Assembly: GCA_965242795.1 (NCBI GenBank)
Contig: OZ251505.1
Coordinates: 1,178,001 to 1,242,000, forward strand
Reading direction: 5' to 3'
DNA from: Bin18 sp965242795
Lineage (GTDB): Bacteria; Desulfobacterota; Binatia; Bin18
Length of the DNA: 64,000 bases
Part shown: positions 44,452-52,992 of the stretch, in pieces
How the letters are laid out: each line of letters begins with the position of its first letter
How positions within the stretch are numbered: position 1 is the first letter of the stretch
Position numbers and translations under genes: made by a program
Notes under the pieces: generated by a model
What the model saw: the letters and a program-made list of their open reading frames with translations, nothing else
Database searches by the model: none
Told to the model about the DNA's origin: nothing

Positions 44452-45519
44452 ATGCCCCACAACGGTCAATCCGCAATCCACAATCCACGATCCACAATTT
44501 CTCCCCTCCTCGCCTGCCTCGCCCTGCTCGCAGCCACCCTCCTCCCGTCCACCGCGCCCGCCCAACCCTTCGTTTACGTCACGCACGAAAAATCCAACGA
44601 CGTGTGGGTCATCAGCACGCAGACCGACACGGTCGGGATGAAGATTCCGGTCGGCGAACGGCCGCGCGGGGTCGTCGTGTCGTCGGACGGGAGTCGGATC
44701 TACGTTGCCAACGGCAACTCCAACGACATCTCGGTCATCGTCACGGAGAAGCGCAGGACGGCGGACCCGGCGGCGTCGATCATCTTCAAGATGCCGATGC
44801 CCATGATGCGGACCCACTGGACGCACCGGGTCGTGGACACCTTTTCCGTCGGGATCGATCCGGAGGGGATCGACCTCAGTCACGACGAGACGCGGCTGTT
44901 CGTGGTCAACGAAAACGAAGGGGTGATGCGCGTCGTGGACCTGGAGACCAAGGAGATACTCGCCACGGTCCAAGCCGGGATAGAACCGGAAACCGTGGTC
45001 ATCTCGCCGGACGGCCGCCTCGCCTTCGTCCCGAACGAGACCTCGCACGACGTGACCGTCATCGACACCGAGACGTACGCAGTCGTCACGTCGATCGCCG
45101 TCGGCGAGAACCCGCGCGGCGTGCTGTTCATGCCCGACGGCAAGACCGCCTACGTCAGCAACGAACGCACCAACACCCTGTCCGTCGTGGACGTCGCCAC
45201 GCTCACCGTCACGCAGACGCTGGACATGGGCGAGCGGCCGGTCGGCCTGTCGGTGCTGCCGGACGCCTCCAAACTCTACGTCGTCCACGGCCGGTCCAAC
45301 GACGTGCGCGTCCTCGACCCGGCCACCCACGAAGTCCTCACGACGATTCCGCTGGGCGGCCAACGCTGCTGGTGGTCGGCCCTCAGCCCGGACGGCAAGA
45401 AGCTGTACGCCACCATGGGCCGCTCCGATGCCGTAGCCGTGATCGACACCGAGACCGACACGCTGCTCAAGACCATCGAGGTCGGCAGCGTCCCGTGGGG
45501 CGTGGCCGTCACCCCGTAG
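44452..45519 (+). CDS. YVTN-type beta-propeller protein associated with PQQ-dependent oxidation
   Basis: 355 residues. A signal peptide (LLACLALLAATLLPSTAPA) is followed by seven YVTN/NHL-like blades, each with a pattern such as GERPRGVVVSSDGSRIYVAN, GIEPETVVISPDGRLAFVPN and GENPRGVLFMPDGKTAYVSN. Such propellers often accompany PQQ-dehydrogenase clusters; their role is not firmly known. Its first residues (NGQSAIHNPRSTIS) are encoded by a DNA heptamer array, so that segment may be repeat-derived. Starts 14 bases after the cytochrome gene; last gene of the cluster. Confidence 0.85.
   Translation: MPHNGQSAIHNPRSTISPLLACLALLAATLLPSTAPAQPFVYVTHEKSNDVWVISTQTDTVGMKIPVGERPRGVVVSSDGSRIYVANGNSNDISVIVTEKRRTADPAASIIFKMPMPMMRTHWTHRVVDTFSVGIDPEGIDLSHDETRLFVVNENEGVMRVVDLETKEILATVQAGIEPETVVISPDGRLAFVPNETSHDVTVIDTETYAVVTSIAVGENPRGVLFMPDGKTAYVSNERTNTLSVVDVATLTVTQTLDMGERPVGLSVLPDASKLYVVHGRSNDVRVLDPATHEVLTTIPLGGQRCWWSALSPDGKKLYATMGRSDAVAVIDTETDTLLKTIEVGSVPWGVAVTP
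44461..44502. repeat. Degenerate DNA heptamer array (six units) inside the propeller gene
   Basis: Units AACGGTC, AATCCGC, AATCCAC, AATCCAC, GATCCAC and AATTTCT follow each other. They lie between the start codon and the signal peptide of the propeller gene. Same family as 4409-4443 and 35140-35174. Confidence 0.65.
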
Positions 45520-45631
45520 GCGAGCGCCGCCTCGGTATCGAGTCGTTTCCCTTCCTTACTTCAAACACCGGCGTGAAGGTTGAGAGTTTGGGGAAGCGGC
45601 CCAGAGAACGGAACACACGGCCACGTTCTCA

Positions 45632-46163
45632 TTGAGACGCGGCACGACGGACTCGACGGAAAGACAGGCGGAGCCGAAGGTCGCTCGCCCTGAATGGTGG
45701 CAGCGTGTCGTGGGGCTTGCGGTGTTCCTTGCCGCGGCAGCGGCGTTCGGACAAGACTCTGCGCCGCTTACGCTCGACGACGGCGTCGAACTGTTCCTTG
45801 CCAGCCGGTTGGCGGACGCGCGCCGCATCTTCGAGGCCGCGCACGAACGCCGGTCCACGGATACCCGCGCCGCCTTCTATCTCGGTCGCCTTGCCTTTGC
45901 GGAAGAAGACTTCGAGGCGGCCATCGGCTGGTTCGCGCAAGCCGCTGCTGGCCCGCAAAGTCCACGCCCACTTGGAGCAAGCGGTCGCGTGCGCCCCCGA
46001 TCACGTGGCCGCGCGCTGGGACCTGATGGAATACTACGCCAAGGCGCCGGCATTTCTGGGCGACAGCCGCCAGAAAGCCGGCGAACAGGCCGCCGTCATC
46101 GCCCGCCTCGACCCCGCGGAGGGCTGCAAGGCCCAGCAGTTCCTCGCGGAGATGGACGGCTGA
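45632..46163 (+). pseudogene. TPR-repeat secreted protein, broken by an internal deletion
   Basis: The first frame encodes a signal-like segment (VVGLAVFLAAAAAFG) and TPR helices (ADARRIFEAAHERRSTDTRA, YLGRLAFAEEDFEAAIGWFA). After QA the frame continues with nonsense, while the +1 frame resumes a TPR protein: LLARKVHAHLEQAVACAPDH, VAARWDLMEYYAKAPAFLGD, to LAEMDG at 46163. Related proteins have about 25-30 residues between these two parts, so a deletion of roughly 80 bases at about 45946 removed them and shifted the frame. It follows the PQQ cluster on the same strand. Confidence 0.65.
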
Positions 46164-46191
46164 CTCCGAAACGGAAGGGAAAGCGTGTCGT

Positions 46192-46485
46192 TCACGAAAG
46201 CCGTAAGCGACGCTCGCTGCGCCAGATGCGGACGACCCGCACGGCATCGGCATCGCGCCGATAGACTCTCCGATACGGTGGCCGGAGCAGTTCTTTCAAA
46301 AAGGCTTGGCCGAACTCCGGCACCACGCGCCCCAGGTCGGGATGCTTTGCGAGGCGTGCGATACGAGCGAGGATTTCGCCGACGATCCGTCTCCCGACAT
46401 CGGGCACCCCCTGTTCAACGTACCAGGCTCGGATATTCTCGAGGTCGCTGAGGGCGGATTCGGACAACCGGACGGGAACCACCAT
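46192..46485 (-). CDS. ParE/RelE-family toxin
   Basis: 97 residues. The family core is intact: VRLSESALSDLENIRAWYVE, then ILARIARLAKHPDLGRVVPE and PPYRRVYRRDADAVRVVRIW followed by RSERR. ParE proteins inhibit gyrase; RelE relatives cut mRNA; which activity applies is not visible. The ATG lies 3 bases after the antitoxin stop. This is one of the few toxin genes in the window with no lesion. Confidence 0.82.
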   Translation of the reverse strand: MVVPVRLSESALSDLENIRAWYVEQGVPDVGRRIVGEILARIARLAKHPDLGRVVPEFGQAFLKELLRPPYRRVYRRDADAVRVVRIWRSERRLRLS

Positions 46486-46488
46486 GCG

Positions 46489-46758
46489 TCATTCAAGGCC
46501 GAGTCTAGCTTTCGCTTCACGCAAAGACACGTCCCGTCCTGCCTCGATGTCGGACAGACCGCACACGACCGCGCGCAGAAAGGCGCGTTCCTCTTCGACC
46601 GTCTCGTATGCGCGCAGAGACTGCACGACGGCGACGCCGCGGCCCCGACGGGTGAGCAGGATCGGACGTTGCGATTCCGCGGCCTGCCGCACCACGCGGC
46701 CGGGGTGGGTCTTCAGGTCCGTCAACGGCACAGTATCTTGTGAGAACTTGGGGGACAT
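46489..46758 (-). CDS. Phd/YefM-family antitoxin
   Basis: 89 residues from the ATG at 46756-46758. FSQDTVPLTDLKTHPGRVVR, QAAESQRPILLTRRGRGVAV and VQSLRAYETVEEE are characteristic of Phd/YefM. The open frame extends 54 codons upstream, but that part is translated from TTCGAC-family repeat sequence (STLRQAQGPQAHQPN) and is not part of the protein. Partner of the ParE-type toxin downstream. Confidence 0.82.
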   Translation of the reverse strand: MSPKFSQDTVPLTDLKTHPGRVVRQAAESQRPILLTRRGRGVAVVQSLRAYETVEEERAFLRAVVCGLSDIEAGRDVSLREAKARLGLE

Positions 46759-46849
46759 GGAGTTTCTCCCGCCGAGTCGTGAAAGTGTGGCGATGTCCGA
46801 ATCGAGTAGCATATCGGTTCGCTCTCGTCTTCTCTCCTCCCCGGCCCCT

Positions 46850-46955
46850 GGGTTCGGTTGGTGAGCCTGCGGTCCCTGAGCCTGCCGAAGGGTCGAAGGA
46901 GAGGGAGGGGATAGAAGCACCTCGCCGAGACGATTTCAAACTGAGGCGCCACGTG
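46850..46955. repeat. TTCGAC-family repeat with ATTTCAAACTGA end
   Basis: Contains GGTCCCTGAGCCTGCCGAAGG (46871-46891) and, further on, GAGACGATTTCAAACTGAGG (46932-46951). The same terminal motif occurs at 23084, 8780 and 30605. It lies upstream of the phd/parE pair and of the DUF433 gene on the other strand. Confidence 0.5.
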
Positions 46956-47045
46956 CGTTCGATAGCTGAGTGGACTACCGGCGAGGAATGGTATTAAGTT
47001 GGATTCTGACTCAGAAAACGACCGTCTGCGCCGGGAGGAAGTGGT

Positions 47046-47738
47046 ATGGCAGGACGCCGAAGGCAGCCGGATGACGTGCGCGAGCTTCCGGCCTACACCG
47101 TCTCGGAAGCGGCCCACTATCTCGCGGTGCCGGCCGCGACCGTGCGATACTGGTCGGTCGGCCAAGACGCCTACGCACCGCTCATCGCCGTGCCGTCCCG
47201 CTCACCGACGCTCCTGTCGTTTCTCAATCTCACGGAACTGCACGTCCTCGCGGCAATCAGGCGGACGCACGTCGTCGCCATGCCGAAAGTCCGCCGGGCC
47301 ATCCACTACTTGATGACGACCGCTTCGGGGGCGACCGACCGGCGGCATCCGTTGCTCAGTCGCGCGCTGGAAACCGACGGGCTGGATCTGTTCATCGAGC
47401 AATACGGCCGTCTGATCAACGTCAGCCGAGCCGGCCAGACCGCCATGCGCGTCGTCATCGGCGCGGCCTTGCAGCGCATACGGCGCGACGCCGACGGCGT
47501 CCCGATCAAACTCTATCCGTTCACCCGCGCCGCGGTGGACGATGCGCCGGCCGTCATCGTGATCGATCCGACGGTGTCTGCGGGCCGGCCGGTCATCGCC
47601 GGCACCGGCCTCGCCACTCATGTCATTGCCGAACGCTGCAAGGCGGGCGAATCGATCCGGCAGTTGGCCCGAGACTACGAGCGTGAGGAAGCGGAAATCG
47701 AAGAAGCGATCCGATGCGAGCTCGACTTGGCAGCGTGA
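47046..47738 (+). CDS. DUF433-domain antitoxin with N-terminal MerR-like helix-turn-helix
   Basis: 230 residues. An N-terminal HTH (YTVSEAAHYLAVPAATVRYW) resembles MerR-type DNA-binding units, and the C-terminal 60 residues are DUF433 (IVIDPTVSAGRPVIAGTGLA, then VIAERCKAGESIRQLARDYE). DUF433 proteins pair with DUF5615 PIN-like toxins. A Shine-Dalgarno GGAGGAAG lies before the ATG. The stop is followed immediately by the DUF5615 coding region. Confidence 0.78.
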   Translation: MAGRRRQPDDVRELPAYTVSEAAHYLAVPAATVRYWSVGQDAYAPLIAVPSRSPTLLSFLNLTELHVLAAIRRTHVVAMPKVRRAIHYLMTTASGATDRRHPLLSRALETDGLDLFIEQYGRLINVSRAGQTAMRVVIGAALQRIRRDADGVPIKLYPFTRAAVDDAPAVIVIDPTVSAGRPVIAGTGLATHVIAERCKAGESIRQLARDYEREEAEIEEAIRCELDLAA

Positions 47739-48123
47739 GGAGCCCGTCCTTTTCCTGGATCGCAACCTGGGAAAGCACGTCATCGCCGACCGGCTGCGTG
47801 CGGAAGGGATGTCGGTCGAGGTGCACGACGATCACCTGCCGCCCGACGCGCCGGATGAAGACTGGCTCGCCCATGTCGGACGGAGGGGATGGATCGCCCT
47901 CACGAAGGACAGGAACATTCGCTACCGCACAGCCGAACTCGCTGCGATTCGGAAGCATGGCGCGCGGGTCGTCGTGGTTCGGGCGAAGAACGCGACGGCA
48001 GCGGACGTTGCGGAGATGGTGGTGAAGGGAAGACGCCGGATTGCCCGTTTCGCGGCAGAGCCGTCCGGCCCGCTCGTGGCGGCCCTGTACGCGAACGGCG
48101 CGGTGCGGCCGTATGCTGGCTGA
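47737..48123 (+). pseudogene. DUF5615 PIN-like toxin without an in-frame start codon
   Basis: About 127 codons encode a DUF5615/Mut7-C-like nuclease: VLFLDRNLGKHVIADRLRAE, then DDHLPPDAPDEDWLAHVGRR and GWIALTKDRNIRYR. The catalytic-type Asp residues and the TKDRNIRYR motif are present. However, no ATG, GTG or TTG lies in frame near the start: GTGAGGAGCCCGTC at 47733 is one base short of GTGAGGAAGCCCGTC, which would give VRKPVLFLDRN. The only in-frame start is an ATG at 47620, far inside the antitoxin gene and without a ribosome site. It is therefore probably inactivated by a one-base deletion; use of the upstream ATG cannot be excluded. Confidence 0.6.
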
Positions 48124-48177
48124 CTGAGAGCCCCCCTCTTGCCAATTGACTCGGCCCCGTAAGGAAGACCCGCACAG

Positions 48178-48273
48178 ATGCGACTGTCGTGGAACGAGAT
48201 GCGCGCCCGCGCCGCGGCCTTTGCCGCGGAGTGGTCGCAATTCTGTCGATGGCTGAAATCCATTGGGCGATGA
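48178..48273 (+). pseudogene. Type IIG-like DNA methyltransferase, 31-codon N-terminal stub
   Basis: ATG at 48178 opens MRLSWNEMRARAAAFAAEWS, which is the conserved N-terminus of large Eco57I/type IIL-like restriction-methyltransferases, with AAGGA about 12 bases upstream. After about 20 residues resemblance ends (QFCRWLKSIGR) and the frame stops at 48273. The remaining roughly 1000 codons are absent. The junction at about 48238 marks a deletion or insertion boundary. Confidence 0.55.
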
Positions 48274-48684
48274 GGCTCTCAGGGGTGGGTTTTTGCAAAC
48301 TTTCCAATCTTGCCAGAGATTTTGTAAGTCGGGTTTCGACTGAGTTTCCGCATGAGCTTATCTTCGCCATCGAATGCTGTCTCGCTCCGAACGGAGGGTT
48401 TGACGGTCCGCATATCCGTTCTCTGGAAGCATAACAACTGACAGGCTGGGCCGCCCTTGGATTCCTGTTTTCACAGGGAACGACGGAATTGGCAGGTATA
48501 TGGGAGGGAATTGAAGCTGGCGCGTTCTTGTATCACGTCTGGGAAGAACGCGCCGTGGAAGCAGCCGGGCTCGGTTTTTTGGAAAACCGCGGGAGACCCC
48601 TCCCCCACGAGGGGGAGGGAATGATGTCAGGAAGACGGGGGGATCAGCCAGCTTATCCGTGGAGGAGATGTGATGCGGGAGCGG
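48274..48684. other. Gap after the methyltransferase stub, with repeat
   Basis: Bases 48274-48440 are more AT-rich than the surroundings and carry no gene I recognise on either strand. At 48458-48487 is an ATTCC-type hairpin (ATTCCTGTTTTCACAGGGAA), followed by a longer conserved tract TTCTTGTATCACGTCTGGGA (about 48526) through GGTTTTTTGGAAAACCGCG, shared with 60100-60130 and 60300-60325. A CCCTCCCCCACGAGGGGGAGGG hairpin closes it near 48620. Confidence 0.5.
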
Positions 48685-49536
48685 CTACGCCTCGGGGGGG
48701 AAGAAGACGAGGGTGCGGGTCTCGATGCTTTCGCGGGCCGGGGCGTCGGGCGGTGAGGTCGGGTCCTGGAAGGCGGAGTGGGCCGTGAACCGCGCCCGGC
48801 CGTCCGTGGCCGAGTCGTAGCACTTGAGCAGCATGGCCTCGTCGGGCTGCATCCGGGGAAAGTAGAACCAGCGGTGGTTCGGGTTGTAGGACACCGAATA
48901 CACCTCGCCGGTGCGGTCCCGGTATTTCAGGTCGGTCTCGTTGAAGTCGTCCTGCACCATGCTCCCTGCGTCGCAGACGGCCAGCGGCGTGTCCTGCACC
49001 GGCCCGCGGATGGGCCGCCAGACGTTGATGACCGCGAAGCGGTGCTTGAGCCGTTCCTCGGCCTCGTCCGCGGGCAGCAGGTCGCGCACGCGCTGCGGGC
49101 CGGATTTGAGGGTGTAGTCGTTGTGCGCGAACTTGACGGGCTCGCGGGCGCCGTTCTCGCCCCGTTCGCACATCGGCGCGCAGCGCACGTTGTGGTCGAA
49201 GACGTGGACTTTTTCGGCGCCGGTGATCTGCTTCACCAGTTCGGCGACTTCGGGGTAATAGACCGCCCTGACCTCGTCGGCGTCGTAGAAATTCTCGACC
49301 GCGCTGGCGTGCTTGGTGAACGTGATGCCCTGTTTGTCGAGCGAGATTTCGTCGACATGCTCGCGGGCGCTTTCGATGGCGACGGTGTGGCGGACCTGTT
49401 TGGTGTTGCGCTGCGGGACGCCGTCCGGGGGGGTGTACAGATAGTAGGCCGGTTTGTCGGTCATGGCGTCGATGTCGAGGTAGTTCATCGGGGCGTCGAC
49501 CCGGGCGGGCAGGGCGGTGTGGGGTTGGGTACTCAC
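48685..49536 (-). CDS. CmcJ/NvfI-family iron oxygenase-like protein
   Basis: 283 residues. KVHVFDHNVRC, then FAHNDYTLKSGPQRVRDLLP, FAVINVWRPIRGPVQDTPLA and NPNHRWFYFPRMQPDEAMLL match the CmcJ/NvfI family (cephamycin methoxylation protein, fungal GA4-desaturase-like enzymes), a group of non-heme iron/2-oxoglutarate-type oxygenases. The HND pair and later His could be metal ligands. No signal peptide. Substrate unknown; no biosynthetic cluster surrounds it. Monocistronic by context. Confidence 0.75.
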   Translation of the reverse strand: MSTQPHTALPARVDAPMNYLDIDAMTDKPAYYLYTPPDGVPQRNTKQVRHTVAIESAREHVDEISLDKQGITFTKHASAVENFYDADEVRAVYYPEVAELVKQITGAEKVHVFDHNVRCAPMCERGENGAREPVKFAHNDYTLKSGPQRVRDLLPADEAEERLKHRFAVINVWRPIRGPVQDTPLAVCDAGSMVQDDFNETDLKYRDRTGEVYSVSYNPNHRWFYFPRMQPDEAMLLKCYDSATDGRARFTAHSAFQDPTSPPDAPARESIETRTLVFFPPEA

Positions 49537-49625
49537 GATCTCCTCCTTTTCTCAGCCGCGGGGCAGCTTGGCCGTTCGGCTCCGATTACAACATCAGGGC
49601 GATCTTGTACAGCGGTTCGCCTCGG

Positions 49626-50210
49626 TCAGCGCGGGGCGCCGCGCGTCAATCCGTACGCCTCGCCGCGCGCCATGAAGGCGGCGACGTCGTTGGCCATCAG
49701 CAGCAGGTCATGCGTCTTGCCGGCCCGATCCTTGACCTCGTCGCGCAAGACCGCCTCGGCGCGGAAGCCCAGTTCTTCGAAGACGGTTCGTGCGCCGACC
49801 TGGTCCAGCGTCATGCGGGCGACGACTTTCTGGATGCCCAGGGTCACGGCGATGTCGAACGATTCGCGCGCCAGCCGACGGCCGAGCCCGAGGCGGCGCG
49901 CCTGCGGCGAGATCAGCACACGCACCTCGGCCACGTGCCGCGACCAGTCGAAATCGTTGCGGTACAGCGAACAATAGCCCAACAGCCGCGTCTCGTCCTC
50001 GGCCAGCAGGGTGGACATGGTCTCGTCGGCGATGTCGCGCAGCCAGCGGTCGATGACCGCCTGTTTGGTGATGTCCCGGCGCAGAAACAGCAGGTCGTGG
50101 TAGGGCAGATGCTGGGCGAAATCGAGCATCAGCGGCCCGTCGCCGGCGTCCATCAGGCGCAGGGTAACGGACCGGCCCTTGATCGTGACCGTCTTGGGAA
50201 ACCCTTCCAC
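49626..50210 (-). CDS. GNAT-family N-acetyltransferase
   Basis: 194 residues. The GNAT fold is visible: VTLRLMDAGDGPLMLDFAQH at the start, then LLGYCSLYRN, VAEVRVLISPQARRLGLGRR (motif A, acetyl-CoA pyrophosphate loop) and ARTVFEELGFRAEAV. The GTG start at 50208-50210 has GAGGAGGAC just upstream, which fixes it against a 36-codon longer frame. Substrate unknown. It follows phaC on the same strand by 37 bases. Confidence 0.82.
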   Translation of the reverse strand: MEGFPKTVTIKGRSVTLRLMDAGDGPLMLDFAQHLPYHDLLFLRRDITKQAVIDRWLRDIADETMSTLLAEDETRLLGYCSLYRNDFDWSRHVAEVRVLISPQARRLGLGRRLARESFDIAVTLGIQKVVARMTLDQVGARTVFEELGFRAEAVLRDEVKDRAGKTHDLLLMANDVAAFMARGEAYGLTRGAPR

Positions 50211-50247
50211 GTCGTCCTCCTCGGGGCGGCGGCCCTTGCACGTGCGT

Positions 50248-51351
50248 TCAGACGGACCGCTGCGACAGCCAAGCGTCCAGCCGCGGCCAGAGCCGATAGA
50301 CCGCGTTTCCGCCGGCAACGAGGCTGACGTGGCCGCCCTTGAGCACGATTTCGGATTTGTCGTCGCTGCCGACCAGTTTCACGACGTCCTGCGAGGCGGC
50401 CGCGGGAACGATGTGGTCATGCTGCGCGGCCACGTGCAGAAAGGGCACGCGGACGTCGCCCAGCCGCAGCCGCCGGCCCGCAATCTCCATGTCGCCCCGC
50501 ACGAGCTTGTTGGCGCGCAGAAAGTCGGTGACCAACTGCCGGGCGGTCTCGCCCGGAAACGGAATGTGGTCCGCGGCCCACCGGTCGAAGCGCAGGTGCG
50601 CGGTCACGAACGCCTCGTCCTGGGCGCGGTCGAGCAGCTTGAGTTGACCGGCGGTTTTCTGGAACGGGCGGAGCATCTGAATCGAGGCGTCGATGAGTTC
50701 GGACGGGATGTTGCCCAGACTGTCGATGAGACGGTCCAGGTCGAAGTGTGCCGGGTCCGTCCACGTACGGTACATCGACATGCCGTCCGCATTGATCGGC
50801 GTGGTGAAGCAGACCAGGTTCTTGAGCGGCCCGCCCGGCGTCTCCGCGGTGTGCGCGGCGTACAACAGCGCCAACAGTCCGCCCAGGCAATAACCGATCA
50901 GCGACACGTCGGGTTCGCCCGAGTCTTCGCGGACGACCTCGATACACTCGGGGATGAAGCGCGTCACGTAGTCGTCAAGCCGCAGCCCGCGGTGTTCGCG
51001 CCGGGGCACGCCCCAATCGATCAGATAGACGTCGAAGCCCTGCAACGACAGATATTCGATCAAGCTCTGGCCCTTTGCCAAATCCAGGATGTACGGCCGG
51101 CTGACCAGCGACATGATGAACAGCACCGGCACGCGGTAGAGCTCGTCGCTCAGCGGCCGGTAGCGGTACAGCTTGAGCGTGTCGTGCGAGTGCACGACTT
51201 CCCTGGGCGTCGGGCCGACCTCGATGTCGAACTCGAACGGCGGGGCCACGCCCGGCACGTTGCGCTCGATCGTGCGCTCGACCAGCGCGCGGGCCTTGGC
51301 CGCGGCCTCGGACGCGGACAGGCGGGAGACGGCGGGTTCCGCGGACGGCAC
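50248..51351 (-). CDS. phaC: Class III polyhydroxyalkanoate synthase catalytic subunit
   Basis: 367 residues, the short class III length. It polymerises (R)-3-hydroxyacyl-CoA into polyester granules. The lipase-like box GYCLGG has Cys155; the other catalytic residues are Asp in VAAQHDHIVPA and His in LKGGHVSLVAGG. FDVYLIDWGVP is a family signature. It starts with GTG 4 bases after the phaE-like gene, so the two are cotranscribed. Confidence 0.93.
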   Translation of the reverse strand: MPSAEPAVSRLSASEAAAKARALVERTIERNVPGVAPPFEFDIEVGPTPREVVHSHDTLKLYRYRPLSDELYRVPVLFIMSLVSRPYILDLAKGQSLIEYLSLQGFDVYLIDWGVPRREHRGLRLDDYVTRFIPECIEVVREDSGEPDVSLIGYCLGGLLALLYAAHTAETPGGPLKNLVCFTTPINADGMSMYRTWTDPAHFDLDRLIDSLGNIPSELIDASIQMLRPFQKTAGQLKLLDRAQDEAFVTAHLRFDRWAADHIPFPGETARQLVTDFLRANKLVRGDMEIAGRRLRLGDVRVPFLHVAAQHDHIVPAAASQDVVKLVGSDDKSEIVLKGGHVSLVAGGNAVYRLWPRLDAWLSQRSV

Positions 51352-51355
51352 GGGG

Positions 51356-51751
51356 TCAGTCCTTCGGTGTGAGCGGTTTGGGCTGTTTGGTGCGCGGCGG
51401 CTCGGCCGCGGGGTCGGGTTCGGTCAGCGAACGGCGCAGGTGCCGTACCTCGACCTGGAGGCCGGCCAGGGCGTCCTCGAGTTGGCCGAGCCGCTCGCCC
51501 AACTCGGTCAGGTCGCTGCGCGATGGCACGTTGATCGCGGACAAGTATTGCGCCATGGCCTCGTTGAACATGCGGTGCAGGTGCATGGCTTCCTGGGCGT
51601 ACTTGCCCGTGGCTTGCGCGAACTTCTCGCTGCCCAGCAGGCCCGACAGCGCGTCGCTCCACTGCTTTTCCGACTTCTGGTACCACTCCCGCCACGCGTG
51701 CAGCGGGTCGAACGTCTGGCCGGCTCGGGATGTGTCGTCGGGCTTGTCCAT
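51356..51751 (-). CDS. phaE: PhaE-like subunit of PHA synthase (short)
   Basis: 131 residues. DPLHAWREWYQKSEKQWSDA, then MHLHRMFNEAMAQYLSAINV, PSRSDLTELGERLGQLEDAL and GLQVEVRHLRRSL match the C-terminal half of PhaE, the non-catalytic partner of class III PhaC. Classical PhaE of purple sulfur bacteria has about 350 residues, so this is a compact form. A Pro/Lys-rich tail follows. Immediately upstream of phaC. Confidence 0.75.
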   Translation of the reverse strand: MDKPDDTSRAGQTFDPLHAWREWYQKSEKQWSDALSGLLGSEKFAQATGKYAQEAMHLHRMFNEAMAQYLSAINVPSRSDLTELGERLGQLEDALAGLQVEVRHLRRSLTEPDPAAEPPRTKQPKPLTPKD

Positions 51752-51778
51752 GACTGACCGCCTCGTAAGAATCCGGCG

Positions 51779-52792
51779 CTATCCACGCACCATCCGTTTC
51801 GGGTCGGGCTGTTGGTGTCCCAGAATCGGGTGCGGCCGATACGGCGCTTCCAGTGCCGCGACTTCCTCCGCGGAGAGTGCGAGGTCCACCGTCTCGAAGA
51901 TTTCCTGCAGGTGCCGCGTCTTGGTCGCGCCGATGATCGGCGCGGTCACGCCTGGGGCCTGCAAGACCCAGGCGCAAGCGATCTGGGTCGGCGTCACCCC
52001 GCGCTCGTCGGCGACTGTGCGTACCGCGGCGGCGACCGCTTCGTCGCTCTCGTTGAAATACATGGTGCGCGTCATCTTGTCGGTCTGCGCCCGCCTGGTC
52101 GGCCCCTCGCCCGCGGTCTGCGTGCGCTGGCCGGCGAAATACCCGCGCGCCAGCGGGCTCCACGGAATCAGCGCCACGCCCTGATCGATGCACAGCGGGA
52201 TCATCTCGCGTTCTTCCTCGCGGTAGATCAGGTTGTAGTGGTTCTGCATGGCGACGAAGCGGTGCCAGCCGTGCTCCTTGGCCGTGGACAGCGCCTGCGA
52301 GAACTGCCAGGCGGCCATGCTGCTGGCGCCCAGGTAGCGCACCTTGCCGTCACGCACCAAGGTGTCGAGCGCATCCAGGGTTTCTTCGATCGGCGTGGTG
52401 AAGTCCCAGCGGTGAATCTGGTACAGGTCGACGTAGTCCATCTTGAGCCGTCGCAACGAGTGTTCGCACGCCTCGATGACGTGTTTGCGGCTGAGGCCGC
52501 GGCGGTTCGGGCCGTCGGCCATCGGCATGTTGACCTTGGTGGCGACCACGATGTCGTCGCGCGCGGCGAGTTCGTTGAGCCATCTGCCGGTGATCTCCTC
52601 GCTCACCCCGAGCGAGTACACGTCCGCGGTATCGAAGAAGGTGACGCCGGCTTCCAGGGCCAGCACGAAGTGCTCGCGGGCCTCATCCATACCGAGCGTC
52701 CACTCGCGCCACTTCCGGTCGCCGTAACTCATACAGCCCAGACAGATGCGCGACACCGTCAGGCCCGTCTTGCCCAGCTTTGCATACTCCAT
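51779..52792 (-). CDS. Aldo/keto reductase
   Basis: 337 residues, NADPH-dependent TIM-barrel reductase. The tetrad is visible: Asp and Tyr in FFDTADVYSLGVSEE, Lys in VVATKVNMP and His in DLYQIHRWDF. IPWSPLARGYFAGQ is a typical cofactor loop of the general-stress/Tas-like group. Intact length. It precedes the phaE-phaC genes on the same strand by about 28 bases, which could make it part of that transcript. Substrate unknown. Confidence 0.88.
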   Translation of the reverse strand: MEYAKLGKTGLTVSRICLGCMSYGDRKWREWTLGMDEAREHFVLALEAGVTFFDTADVYSLGVSEEITGRWLNELAARDDIVVATKVNMPMADGPNRRGLSRKHVIEACEHSLRRLKMDYVDLYQIHRWDFTTPIEETLDALDTLVRDGKVRYLGASSMAAWQFSQALSTAKEHGWHRFVAMQNHYNLIYREEEREMIPLCIDQGVALIPWSPLARGYFAGQRTQTAGEGPTRRAQTDKMTRTMYFNESDEAVAAAVRTVADERGVTPTQIACAWVLQAPGVTAPIIGATKTRHLQEIFETVDLALSAEEVAALEAPYRPHPILGHQQPDPKRMVRG

Positions 52793-52992
52793 GTCTGCTC
52801 CATCGAAGGGGATTCGAAATGTAGGCGTCCGCTACCCTCGTTCATGCCTGGGCGCATGTCAAGGCTGACGGCACCGCGGGCTGAAGGGCACACGACCGGG
52901 TCGGCGTTCCCGAAGGCAACGTGCGGGTTGCGACCACCACTTCACAGAGTGTAGGCAGTCTCAAAGACGATTATGCTGGAGGCGGGGCCTGA

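Noticed and set aside
48274..48440. Possible transposase fragment in the AT-richer gap (minus strand, KPTPESLIAQWISAIDRI)
   Set aside because: No transposase motif or inverted repeats could be confirmed by eye; left as unassigned sequence.
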